A DNA stretch of 13,255 bases. Origin: Candidatus Dormiibacterota bacterium. Lineage in GTDB: Bacteria > Chloroflexota > Dormibacteria > Aeolococcales > Bog-877. Numbering within the stretch: position 1 is the stretch's first letter; each line of letters starts with the position of its first letter. The position numbers and the translations under genes were made by a program. The stretch spans positions 5,547-18,801 of the forward strand of contig PKXE01000096.1 in assembly GCA_003132265.1 (NCBI GenBank), written 5' to 3'. The notes below the pieces were generated by a model that was given only the letters and a program-made list of their open reading frames with translations, was not told the origin of the DNA and did no database searches. Shown here piece by piece: positions 6,718-13,084 of this stretch.

Positions 6718-7188
6718 GTGCCAGTTGACCTCCGAGCCAACCCGATAGAGCGGATCCGGGTCTCCGGCCAGCGGGTGACCGCTCTGCGGGTGGCCATCCT
6801 GGAGCTCCTCCAAGAACTCGGTCACGCCAGTGCGGACCAGTTGATCCTGCCCGCCAGGGAGCGGCTCGGTTCGATCTCGCTGCAAGCCGTCTACGACTCG
6901 CTGGGGGTGCTCGGGAAGGCCGGCCTCATCGGCCGGATCGAGCCGGCGGGCAGCCCCGCCCTCTTCGAGCTCCGGGTGGCGGACAACCACCACCACCTGG
7001 TGTGCCGGAGCTGCGGGGGGGTCACCGACGTGGACTGCGCGGTGGGGCACGCACCCTGCCTCGCACCGATCAGTGATCTCGGTTACCTGGTCGAGGAGGC
7101 CGAGGTGACCTATTGGGGCGTCTGCCCGGTTTGTCAGACGGCGCCGTTGGGCGCCACCGGGGCGGGCAGCCTCGGGCCGGTGAACTGA
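6718..7188 (+). CDS. furA: FurA/CatR-type ferric-uptake/peroxide-responsive repressor
   Basis: Metal-dependent transcriptional repressor of the Fur family, 156 residues. The N-terminal winged helix covers about 15-75 (GQRVTALRVAILELL, then SLQAVYDSLGVLGKAGLI). The metal-binding half has HHH at 91-93, C96 and C99 (CRSC), D104, and a second CxxC pair C136/C139 (CPVC) for structural zinc. H36, H91, H93 and D104 match positions used by PerR-like sensors, while E84 sits near the PerR/Fur-discriminating Asp/Glu. The block DNHHHLVCRSCG...DVDCAVG...APCL is typical of the FurA/CatR group that represses an adjacent catalase or KatG gene. The GTG start has no ribosome site and lies just after a -10 box, so it is probably leaderless. 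katA follows after 11 nt, indicating a peroxide-induced operon. Whether it senses iron, peroxide or both is not decidable from sequence. Confidence 0.93.
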   Translation: MPVDLRANPIERIRVSGQRVTALRVAILELLQELGHASADQLILPARERLGSISLQAVYDSLGVLGKAGLIGRIEPAGSPALFELRVADNHHHLVCRSCGGVTDVDCAVGHAPCLAPISDLGYLVEEAEVTYWGVCPVCQTAPLGATGAGSLGPVN

Positions 7189-7199
7189 AGGAGGACAGC

Positions 7200-8714
7200 A
7201 TGAGCGAAGAGCCGAAGGTGACCACCACCGACGCCGGGATTCCCGCCGCCAGCGATGAGCATTCCCTGACCGTCGGCCCGGATGGGCCGATCCTGCTCCA
7301 GGACCACTATCTGGTCCAGAAGATGGCCCAGTTCAACCGCGAGCGCGTGCCCGAGCGGGTGGTCCACGCCAAGGGCGGTGGCGCCCACGGTTTCTTCGAG
7401 GTCACCGACGACGTGACCTCGTTCTGCCGGGCCGACTTCTTGCGCCCCGGCAAGCGCACCGAGATGCTGGCGCGCTTCTCGACGGTGGCCGGGGAGCTGG
7501 GCAGTGCCGACTCCAACCGCGACCCGAGGGGGTTTGCGTTGAAGTTCTACACCGAGCAGGGCAACTACGACATGGTGGGCAACAACACCCCCGTGTTCTT
7601 CATCAGAGATCCCCAGAAATTCCAGGATTTCATCCATTCGCAGAAGCGGCGCGCCGACAGCCACACCCGCGACAACAACATGCAGTGGGACTTCTGGACC
7701 CTGTCTCCGGAGTCGGCCCATCAGGTGACCATCCTCATGGGCGACCGCGGCATCCCCAAGAGCTGGCGGCACATGAACGGTTACTCCAGCCACACCTATC
7801 TCTGGGAGAACGCGGGCGGTGAGAAGCACTGGGTCAAGTACCACTTCCACACCGACCAGGGCATCGAGTTCTACACCGCCGCCGAGGGCCAGGCGATGGC
7901 CGCCGAGGACCCCGACTGCCACCTCCGCGACCTGTACCAGACCATCAAGCGCGGCGACCAACCCTCCTGGACGCTCTTGGTGCAGCTGATGCCCTTCGAG
8001 GAGGCCGCCGACTACCGCTTCAACCCCTTCGACGTGACCAAGGTCTGGCCCCATGCCGACTACCCGCTGCGCCAGGTCGGCCGGATGGTGCTGGACCGCA
8101 ACCCCGACAACTACTTCGCCGAGATCGAGCAGTCCGCCTTCGAGCCCGCCAACATGGTGGCCGGGATCGGCCCCAGCCCCGACAAGATGCTGCTGGGCCG
8201 GCTCTTCTCCTACCCCGACACCCACCGCCACCGGATCGGGTCCAACTACCTGCAGTTGCCGGTGAATCGGCCCAAGGTCGAGGTCAACTCCTATAACCGC
8301 GACGGCGCCATGCGCTACTCCAACCCCAAGGACCCGGTCTACGCGCCCAACTCCTACGGCGGCCCCAAGGCTGACCCCTCGGCCGCCGAGCCCAGTTGGT
8401 ACGCGGCGGGCGGGGAGATCGTTCGGGCGGCTTACACCCAGCGCCGGGACGATGACGACTTCGGCCAGCCGGGCACGCTCTACCGTCAGGTCCTTGATGA
8501 GGGGGGCCGGCAGCGGATGGTCACCAACATCGCCGGTCATGCCAACCAGGGGACGGAGCCGCAGGTCCTGGCCCGGGTGATCGACTACTGGACCAAGGTC
8601 GACCCCGACCTGGGGGCGCGGGTGGCGCGGGCCACTAGCTCCGGCAACGGGCAGCAGCCCGGCGGACCGGCTGCCTCTCTGACTGAGGCGGCGGCCCCCT
8701 CGGGGCAGCGCTGA
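7200..8714 (+). CDS. katA: Monofunctional haem catalase
   Basis: Dismutates hydrogen peroxide to water and oxygen in the cytoplasm. The 504-residue product has the size of small-subunit catalases. Catalytic H56 lies in VVHAKGGGAHGFF, distal N129 in VGNNTPVFFIRD, and the proximal haem tyrosine Y338 in RLFSYPDTHRHRIG. FSTVAGELGSAD, RDPRGFALKFYT, HMNGYSSHTY and FNPFDVTKVWPH are further family blocks. The frame is open upstream to 7113, but the ATG at 7200 has an excellent ribosome site AAGGAGGA (7188-7195) and fits the family N-terminus, so I start there. The last 25 or so residues are a low-complexity Gly/Pro/Ala tail not typical of the family. It is co-transcribed with furA and ended by a strong hairpin. 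Derepression by peroxide or metal loss from FurA is expected. Confidence 0.97.
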   Translation: MSEEPKVTTTDAGIPAASDEHSLTVGPDGPILLQDHYLVQKMAQFNRERVPERVVHAKGGGAHGFFEVTDDVTSFCRADFLRPGKRTEMLARFSTVAGELGSADSNRDPRGFALKFYTEQGNYDMVGNNTPVFFIRDPQKFQDFIHSQKRRADSHTRDNNMQWDFWTLSPESAHQVTILMGDRGIPKSWRHMNGYSSHTYLWENAGGEKHWVKYHFHTDQGIEFYTAAEGQAMAAEDPDCHLRDLYQTIKRGDQPSWTLLVQLMPFEEAADYRFNPFDVTKVWPHADYPLRQVGRMVLDRNPDNYFAEIEQSAFEPANMVAGIGPSPDKMLLGRLFSYPDTHRHRIGSNYLQLPVNRPKVEVNSYNRDGAMRYSNPKDPVYAPNSYGGPKADPSAAEPSWYAAGGEIVRAAYTQRRDDDDFGQPGTLYRQVLDEGGRQRMVTNIAGHANQGTEPQVLARVIDYWTKVDPDLGARVARATSSGNGQQPGGPAASLTEAAAPSGQR

Positions 8715-8731
8715 GAATCACGCTCGGGCCC

Positions 8732-8764
8732 GGCCGCCCGGCCCCCAACTAGGGCCGGGCGGCC
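8732..8764 (+). terminator. Strong stem-loop terminator after katA
   Basis: A 13-bp perfect stem, GGCCGCCCGGCCC (8732-8744) and GGGCCGGGCGGCC (8752-8764), with loop CCAACTA, begins 17 nt after the katA stop. The run CACCGTCTTCT follows; the T-tract is poor, as is usual for GC-rich actinobacterial-type terminators. It separates the furA-katA unit from galU. Confidence 0.75.
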
Positions 8765-8797
8765 CACCGTCTTCTCGGGGTGGGCGAGCGCCGCCCC

Positions 8798-8803
8798 TAG
8801 AAT
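8798..8803 (+). promoter_or_regulatory. galU -10 promoter box for a leaderless transcript
   Basis: TAGAAT at 8798-8803 is a good -10 hexamer. The galU GTG starts at 8812, 8 nt beyond it, so transcription would start at or within 1-2 nt of the start codon. No ribosome site precedes that GTG, which supports a leaderless message. No clear -35 box is seen 16-18 nt upstream. Confidence 0.6.
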
Positions 8804-8811
8804 CGCGAGTT

Positions 8812-9687
8812 GTGGGCGCAGTCCGAACGGTGGTGGTGCCGGCGGGAGGGCTCGGAACCCGCTTTCTTCCGGCCACCAAGGCTATGCCCAAGGAGATGGT
8901 CCCGGTCGGCAACCGTCCCTCCATTCAGTGGGGGATCGAGGAGGCGGTCGCCTCGGGGATCAAGCGGGCGGTGATCGTCACCGCTCCCGGCAAGGAGCTG
9001 ATCAAGGCCCACTTCGCCCCCGATCCGGGTTTGGAGGCGACCCTCCGGCGCCGCGGCGCCGACGACCTGGCCGAGCGGGTGCGAGAGATCTCCCGGCTCT
9101 GCCAGATGGAGTTCGTGGAGCAGCCCGAACCGCTGGGGTTAGGGCACGCGGTGTGGTGCGCGGCTCCCCACGTCCGGGGGGAGGAGGCGGTCGGGGTGAT
9201 GCTCCCGGATGACCTCTTCGCGGGCTCGCCGCCCTTGCTGGGGCAGCTGATCGACGTCTACCAGAAAGAGGGCTGCACGGTCCTGGCCCTGCGGCGCTGT
9301 GCCAAGGAGGCGATCTCCCGCTATGGGGTCGCCGCCGTGGAGGGGGAGGGACCGGTGTTCCGGGTGCTCGACGTGGTGGAGAAGCCAGCGCCTGAGGACG
9401 CTCCCAGCGACCTGGCCCTGATGGGTCGCTACGTGCTCACCCCGGAGGTGATCGCCGAGCTGGAGACCACCTCCGCCGGGGCGGGTGGCGAGATCCAGCT
9501 GACCGACGCGATCCGGTGCCTCGCCCCTCGGGGAGCGGTGGTGGGGCTGGAGTTCACCGGGCGGCTGCTGGACGTGGGAACCCTGGAGAGCTGGCTCTCG
9601 ACCAACGCCGAGATCGTCTGGCGCGATCCCGAGCTGGGACCGATGCTGCGTTCTAGGATCCAGGAGCTGGAGTTGGAGCAGGCCTAG
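8812..9687 (+). CDS. galU: UTP-glucose-1-phosphate uridylyltransferase
   Basis: Makes UDP-glucose from UTP and glucose-1-phosphate, supplying cell-envelope polysaccharides, glycolipids and trehalose. The 291 residues match family length. Motifs: nucleotide-binding AGGLGTRFLPATKAMPKEM (residues 11-29), PLGLGHAV (about 107-114), LPDD (131-134), VVEKP (188-192), MGRYVL (204-209), GEIQLTDAI (226-234) and DVGTLESWL (254-262). The order is that of GalU rather than RmlA. The usual Lys-Pro of the family's VDKP motif is Arg-Pro here (NRPSIQW, R35). The GTG start is the only one that keeps the N-terminal VRTVVVPAGG strand, and it lies at the expected transcription start. The gene stands alone between the katA terminator and the next small gene. 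Confidence 0.95.
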   Translation: MGAVRTVVVPAGGLGTRFLPATKAMPKEMVPVGNRPSIQWGIEEAVASGIKRAVIVTAPGKELIKAHFAPDPGLEATLRRRGADDLAERVREISRLCQMEFVEQPEPLGLGHAVWCAAPHVRGEEAVGVMLPDDLFAGSPPLLGQLIDVYQKEGCTVLALRRCAKEAISRYGVAAVEGEGPVFRVLDVVEKPAPEDAPSDLALMGRYVLTPEVIAELETTSAGAGGEIQLTDAIRCLAPRGAVVGLEFTGRLLDVGTLESWLSTNAEIVWRDPELGPMLRSRIQELELEQA

Positions 9688-9724
9688 GCCGGGCACCCCG
9701 AAGGGCGGCCGCGGAGCCCCGCCC
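9687..9724 (+). terminator. Possible terminator structure after galU
   Basis: Right after the galU stop two alternative GC stems can form: GGCCG (9687-9691) with CGGCC (9706-9710) enclosing CCC-CGAA-GGG, or GGGCGG (9703-9708) with CCGCCC (9719-9724). They are mutually exclusive and lack a T-tract. Position suggests a galU terminator; support is weak. Confidence 0.35.
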
Positions 9725-9778
9725 GAGAGCGCTCCAACTTCCCAGCTTCACCCCCGAAAAGTCGGCGCCGGACGGAGT

Positions 9779-9784
9779 TATACT
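9779..9784 (+). promoter_or_regulatory. Probable -10 promoter box for the 9851-10938 genes
   Basis: TATACT at 9779-9784 is the best -10 hexamer in the window. Initiation about 7 nt downstream (near 9791) would lie beyond the GTG at 9788, which argues against that codon as a start and for the ATG at 9851 with a leader of about 60 nt. A second, weaker AATACT lies at 9825-9830. The octamer ATGGCAAT occurs at 9795-9802 and again at 9851-9858. Confidence 0.5.
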
Positions 9785-9850
9785 GCCGTGCCAGATGGCA
9801 ATCGGTGCGGAGCAACCCGTCCTCAATACTTTTCGGTTTCAGGTAGTGCA

Positions 9851-10156
9851 ATGGCAATGCAACGCCCGCGGCGCGGTGATGACCTTCTGCGCTACCGCAG
9901 CCAGGAGGGGGACTTCGAGGTAGAGGTCTCGCACACCCTCAACAAGTGGTGTGTTTCGGTGCTGCGGCTGGAGGATTCCAGCATCGTGGCCCAGGACTTC
10001 TACCCAGAGCGTTGGAAGGCGATGGCCCGCGCCCAGGACTTCCTGCGGATCCTCAACATGCGCAACCGGCCCGGGAGCGAGGACGAGAACGACCACCCGG
10101 ACGACGGTGATCGGCCGGCGCCCACCTCGGCGGTCGGGCCGGGTCTCGGTCGCTGA
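9851..10156 (+). CDS. Small protein of unknown function
   Basis: I do not recognise this 101-residue protein. It has a basic start (MAMQRPRRGDD), a central ordered-looking part of about residues 12-72 with alternating beta-like segments (GDFEVEVSHTLNKWCVSVLRLED, SSIVAQDFYP) then a helix (ERWKAMARAQDFLRILNM), and an acidic, probably disordered tail (SEDENDHPDDGD). It has one cysteine (C34) and no signal peptide or membrane segment. The frame extends upstream to a GTG at 9788, but that codon lies only 3 nt after a -10 box, so the ATG at 9851 (or 9857) is preferred; no strong ribosome site precedes it. Coding is supported by the ordered composition, so different from random GC-rich frames, and by its position. 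Its stop TGA overlaps the proposed CTG start of the PHP gene. Confidence 0.72.
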   Translation: MAMQRPRRGDDLLRYRSQEGDFEVEVSHTLNKWCVSVLRLEDSSIVAQDFYPERWKAMARAQDFLRILNMRNRPGSEDENDHPDDGDRPAPTSAVGPGLGR

Positions 10157-10938
10157 GCCCGCCCCCCGGGCGGCTAACCGCCAGCGTCCCCATCCCCGCC
10201 GGCTCCGCGGTCGCTGACCCGCACGCTCACACGACCGCCAGCGACGGCATGGTCAGCCCGCGCCAGCTGGTGGGGGCGGCAGCCGCGGCGGGGCTCAGCG
10301 TCATCGCGATCACGGACCACGACACCTTCTCCGGCTGCGCCGAGGGGGTGGAGGCCGGGCAGGAGTTCGGCATCGAGGTGGTGGCGGGGGAAGAGGTGAC
10401 CACCTCGTCGCCCGCCAAGGTGCACGTGCTCGGCCTCTTCCTCGCGGGCCCGGTGCGGATGGGCATGCCGGTGGAGGACACCATCGCCGCCATCCACGAT
10501 CAGGGGGGGCTGGCGGTCTTGGCACATCCCTGGATGCCCACCTACTTTGCCTCGATCACCCCCGGCGGCCTGCGCCGACTGATCGCGGAGTTGCCGGTGG
10601 ATGGCATCGAGCTCCGTCACACCTGCCCGACCACGAAGGGCCGGATCCGGGGCCTGGACCAGTTTTACGAACTGCACCGGGACCGGCTCGGGGCAGCGCT
10701 CGGCTCCAGCGACAGCCACTTCGGCGCCCACGATCTGGCGAGGACCGTGACCCTCTTCCCGGGTCAGAGCGCAGCCGACCTGCGCCGGGCCATCGAGAAT
10801 GCCTCCACCAGCCCGCTGGAGCGCTACCGCCGGCCGCCGGGGCCGGCGCTCTCGCTCCGCCTTCGCCAGCAGGCGCGCAGCATGGGCTGGCTATCCTGGC
10901 AGAGGTGGCGCGGTCGAATTGGCCATGAAGGAGCCTAG
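10153..10938 (+). CDS. PHP-domain metal-dependent phosphoesterase (TrpH/RNase AM-like), start codon uncertain
   Basis: A PHP-domain phosphoesterase of the TrpH/YciV type, which hydrolyses phosphate esters of nucleotides or short RNA using a metal cluster. All metal motifs are present when read from 10153: DPHAHTTASDG (H24, H26), ITDHDTFSG (D55, H56, D57), GEEVTT (E80/E81), VHVLG (H91), LAHPW (H125) and SDSHFG (D187, H189). The first in-frame ATG is at 10249, after the HxH motif; starting there would give 229 residues lacking two metal ligands. Between the upstream in-frame stop (10108-10110) and that ATG there is no ATG, GTG or TTG. A CTG at 10153 overlaps the previous stop as CTGA, giving 261 residues and a complete domain, so I use it provisionally. 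No good ribosome site precedes it. The exact substrate is unknown. Confidence 0.85.
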   Translation: MSPPPGRLTASVPIPAGSAVADPHAHTTASDGMVSPRQLVGAAAAAGLSVIAITDHDTFSGCAEGVEAGQEFGIEVVAGEEVTTSSPAKVHVLGLFLAGPVRMGMPVEDTIAAIHDQGGLAVLAHPWMPTYFASITPGGLRRLIAELPVDGIELRHTCPTTKGRIRGLDQFYELHRDRLGAALGSSDSHFGAHDLARTVTLFPGQSAADLRRAIENASTSPLERYRRPPGPALSLRLRQQARSMGWLSWQRWRGRIGHEGA

Positions 10939-10944
10939 ACCGAG

Positions 10945-11304
10945 ATGAACCGGGACTTTATGCGGCGGGAATGGGGGGCGGTCACCTTTGTGGGCACGGT
11001 CCTGCTTGGCGGCCTCGCCGTCCTGGTGGCGCTGGTGGTCAAGGCCGCTTCACCGACCCCGATCCCGATCGCTCCTCCCTGCCCCAGGACGACTGCGGTA
11101 GTGATTCAGGCTCAGGCCTCTCCTGCCGCCTCGGCCACTCCCACCATCTCGATCAAGTCCGTGCCCTTCGGCTGTCCCACCGCCCAGGTCGTGGTCAAGA
11201 CCCCCATCCCCAGCCCCGGCGCCTCGGTCTCCCCCAAGGCCACGGCCACCCCGACCGCCACGGCCAGCGCCACCAAGTCACCGGCTGCCAGCCCCTCGGG
11301 GTAG
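10945..11304 (+). CDS. Membrane-anchored protein with Pro/Thr/Ser/Ala-rich outer tail
   Basis: A 119-residue protein of unknown function. A short basic N-terminus (MNRDFMRREW) precedes one transmembrane helix at about 11-32 (AVTFVGTVLLGGLAVLVALVV), probably an uncleaved anchor with the rest outside. The outer part is low complexity: Pro/Ile-rich near 37-45, two cysteines (C46, C77) about 30 residues apart that could pair, and a C-terminal run rich in SP, TP and AT dipeptides (about 85-119), typical of extended wall-spanning or O-glycosylated stalks. There is no lipobox or sortase signal. The ATG lies 6 nt after the PHP stop, with AAGGAG at about 10927-10932 some 12 nt upstream. It is probably co-transcribed with the PHP gene; no functional link is evident. 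Confidence 0.7.
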   Translation: MNRDFMRREWGAVTFVGTVLLGGLAVLVALVVKAASPTPIPIAPPCPRTTAVVIQAQASPAASATPTISIKSVPFGCPTAQVVVKTPIPSPGASVSPKATATPTATASATKSPAASPSG

Positions 11305-11313
11305 CCGGGCTCC

Positions 11314-11348
11314 GCCGGGCCCTCCGATCGGCGCGGGGGAGGACCGGC
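11314..11348 (+). terminator. Imperfect stem-loop after the small membrane protein gene
   Basis: GCCGG (11314-11318) pairs with CCGGC (11344-11348), and CCTCC (11321-11325) with GGAGG (11338-11342), separated by a 2-nt/1-nt internal loop and a 12-nt apical loop. It starts 9 nt after the stop. No T-tract follows, so it is only a candidate terminator for the 9851-11304 group. Confidence 0.4.
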
Positions 11349-11370
11349 GGGATCCGCGCACCGGAGCTCA

Positions 11371-11406
11371 TGTCACATTTTTGGTCGCCGCGGTGCTGAA
11401 TCTGGT
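11371..11406 (+). promoter_or_regulatory. Candidate promoter region of the second ECF sigma gene
   Basis: The stretch TGTCACATTTTTGG (11371-11384) is markedly AT-richer than its surroundings and is followed by CTGAATCT just before the GTG at 11407. The region has no ribosome site for that GTG, so a leaderless or promoter-adjacent start is possible. No hexamer matches a consensus well, and I cannot say which sigma factor reads it. Confidence 0.35.
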
Positions 11407-11991
11407 GTGGACAGTCCAGCTCAAGGCCTTGCCGCGTCGACGCCGCTGAGGGAGGCCAAGAGACCGGTTGCACCCGGCAGCGGGGCGGCAGACCTAAGCG
11501 GCTTCGAGGCCCTCTTCCAGGCGGAATATCCCTCGGTGGTGCGGGTCGCGGCCAGAGTTCTGCTGGAGGCGGCGGCCGCCGAGGACGTCGCTCAGGAGGT
11601 CTTCCTCGCATTTAACCTGCGCTACCCCCATGGTCACGAGGGGGCGGCGCCCTGGCTCCGACTGGCGGCGGCCCACCTGGCCCTCAACCGGCTGCGCGGT
11701 GACCGGCGGCGCTCGCGCCGCGAGCTGGGGACGCCGGAGCGGCCGGGAGCCCAGGAGACTCCTGAAACCGCGGCCCTGCTGGCGGAGACCCAGCGCGAGG
11801 TTCGCGCGGCGCTGGGACGGATCAAGCCCCCCCAGGCGGCCCTGCTGGCACTTCGGTACAGCGGGCTCTCGTATGCCGAGGTCGCGGACGCGCTCTCAAT
11901 TCCGGTGACCCAGGTGGGGGTGCGCCTGCGGCGCGCCGAGGCGGCACTGCGCAAGGAGGTTGATCATGATCAAGCTGATGCATCCAGCTGA
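11407..11991 (+). CDS. ECF-type RNA polymerase sigma factor (second)
   Basis: A 194-residue ECF factor. Region 2 covers about 33-100 (FEALFQAEYPSVVRVAARVL, then AEDVAQEVFLAF, then APWLRLAAAHLALNRLR), with the expected DVAQEVF helix that binds the RNA polymerase clamp. Region 4 covers about 130-185 (ALGRIKPPQAALLALRYSG, LSYAEVADALSI, VGVRLRRAEAALRKE). The first 30 residues are a variable extension. GTG at 11407 is the only reasonable start before region 2, although the start lacks a ribosome site. Its last 26 nt overlap the next gene, an anti-sigma factor, the classical sigma/anti-sigma coupling. It differs clearly in sequence from the ECF factor at 5563-6258, so they are not recent duplicates. 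Confidence 0.9.
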   Translation: MDSPAQGLAASTPLREAKRPVAPGSGAADLSGFEALFQAEYPSVVRVAARVLLEAAAAEDVAQEVFLAFNLRYPHGHEGAAPWLRLAAAHLALNRLRGDRRRSRRELGTPERPGAQETPETAALLAETQREVRAALGRIKPPQAALLALRYSGLSYAEVADALSIPVTQVGVRLRRAEAALRKEVDHDQADASS

Positions 11992-13084
11992 GGGACAGCT
12001 GCGCCGGCTCGTTGACGAGCCGCTGCTGGTCCCGGACCGGACCAAAGCCCACGTTCAGAGCTGCCAGCGGTGCGCCGGGCGGCTCCGGAGCTTCGCCGCT
12101 GACGCCGAGGCGGCCCGGCGGCTGCTCCCAGTGGAGCCGGCTCTGGCGGTGGACTCGCAGGCGGCGTTGGCGGCGGTGCAGCGGCGTCTGCGCACCGCCG
12201 GGCCAGCTTCCCGGATCAGCTGGCAATCCCGCCTGCCCCGGCGCCTCAGTCACCCCGGCCGGCCGGCCGCTGCCGCCTCGGCGGTCGTGGTGCTGGCGGT
12301 GGCGACCGGGATGGCCACCGCCGTCGCGGGAGTGCATTGGACCACGATCTTCGCCCCTGCGACGGTGGCGCCGGTGCCGGTATCGCGATCGGAATTGCTG
12401 GCGCTGCCGCATCTGTCCGACTTCGGCAGTCTGACTTATTCCCGGGAGCCGCAACTGCAGCCGGAGTCCACCCTCGGCGCCGCCGAGGCCGCGGCTGGGG
12501 TGAGCCTCTCCCTCCCTAGTTCGCTGCCCCGAGGGGTGACCGGGTCCCCCTCGTTCTTCTGGGTGCCGCGCTGGAGCGCCACCTTCACCTTCAGCTCAGC
12601 CAGGGCCCAGGCCGCCGCCCAGGCCCAGGGGGTGGCTCTGCCGCCGCTGCCGGCCGGATTCGACGGCACCCAGCTGCGCGAGTCGGTCGGTCCCGGCGTG
12701 GTGGTGATCTACGGCACCGGCCAAGGCTCGCAGGCGCTGTCCGACCTGCCCACCTTGGTGTTGATGGCGGTCCAGCCGCCGACCTTGGATTCAACCGGTG
12801 CGACGGTGGCGGAGCTGGAGCATTACCTCCTGGGACTGCCCTTCTTGCCCCCCGGCCTGGCCTCGGCAATCCATCAGCTGGGCAACCCGATCACCACCCT
12901 GCCGATCCCGGTCCTGCCCGGCCTGGGCCAGTCCCAGACCACCACCGTGAATGGCGACCAGGCGGTGCTGCTCGGCGGGGACAGCCAGCTGCTCTCAGCT
13001 GTGATCTGGGAACATCAGGGCACCGTCCGGGTCGTGGGCGGTCTCCTGGACCCAGGGACCGTGGAGGCGCTGGCCCGTGGGTGA
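11966..13084 (+). CDS. Zinc-binding (ZAS-type) membrane anti-sigma factor with large outer domain
   Basis: Probably holds the preceding ECF factor inactive at the membrane until a signal arrives. The 372 residues contain, in order, an N-terminal cytoplasmic region with the anti-sigma zinc motif H29-x3-C33-x2-C36 (HVQSCQRC), one transmembrane helix at about 100-122 (ASAVVVLAVATGMATAVAG), and a roughly 240-residue extracytoplasmic region. Its C-terminus (TTVNGDQAVLLGG, then LSAVIWEHQGTVRVVGG, ending VEALARG) resembles the DUF4367-type pattern seen in outer parts of Gram-positive sigma regulators; that resemblance is by eye. I choose ATG 11966 over the TTG at 11960, because AAGGAGG (11953-11959) is then 6 nt upstream. 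It overlaps the sigma gene by 26 nt, and its stop lies within the next gene's start region. Confidence 0.88.
   Translation: MIKLMHPAEGQLRRLVDEPLLVPDRTKAHVQSCQRCAGRLRSFAADAEAARRLLPVEPALAVDSQAALAAVQRRLRTAGPASRISWQSRLPRRLSHPGRPAAAASAVVVLAVATGMATAVAGVHWTTIFAPATVAPVPVSRSELLALPHLSDFGSLTYSREPQLQPESTLGAAEAAAGVSLSLPSSLPRGVTGSPSFFWVPRWSATFTFSSARAQAAAQAQGVALPPLPAGFDGTQLRESVGPGVVVIYGTGQGSQALSDLPTLVLMAVQPPTLDSTGATVAELEHYLLGLPFLPPGLASAIHQLGNPITTLPIPVLPGLGQSQTTTVNGDQAVLLGGDSQLLSAVIWEHQGTVRVVGGLLDPGTVEALARG

Noticed and set aside
5086..7050. A 654-codon open frame on the minus strand across kbl, sigma and furA
   Set aside because: It lies antisense to four genes with clear family motifs, its translation is low-complexity Arg/Gly/Pro/Ala/Ser with no recognisable domain, and long antisense frames are expected at this GC content.
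7113..7199. Upstream extension of katA to 7113
   Set aside because: This stretch is the end of furA in another frame, and the ATG at 7200 has a near-perfect ribosome site.
7134..8540. A 468-codon minus-strand frame opposite katA
   Set aside because: It mirrors katA codon structure, with a Val/Gly/Leu/His-biased translation and no motif; the catalase on the + strand is certain.
8732..8764. The long perfect inverted repeat as a mobile-element end or small RNA
   Set aside because: No target-site duplication, transposase or second copy is present in the window, and its position 17 nt after katA is that of a terminator.
9788..9850. GTG at 9788 as the start of the unknown gene
   Set aside because: It lies 3 nt after the TATACT box, upstream of the expected transcription start, and the added residues have no evident structure.
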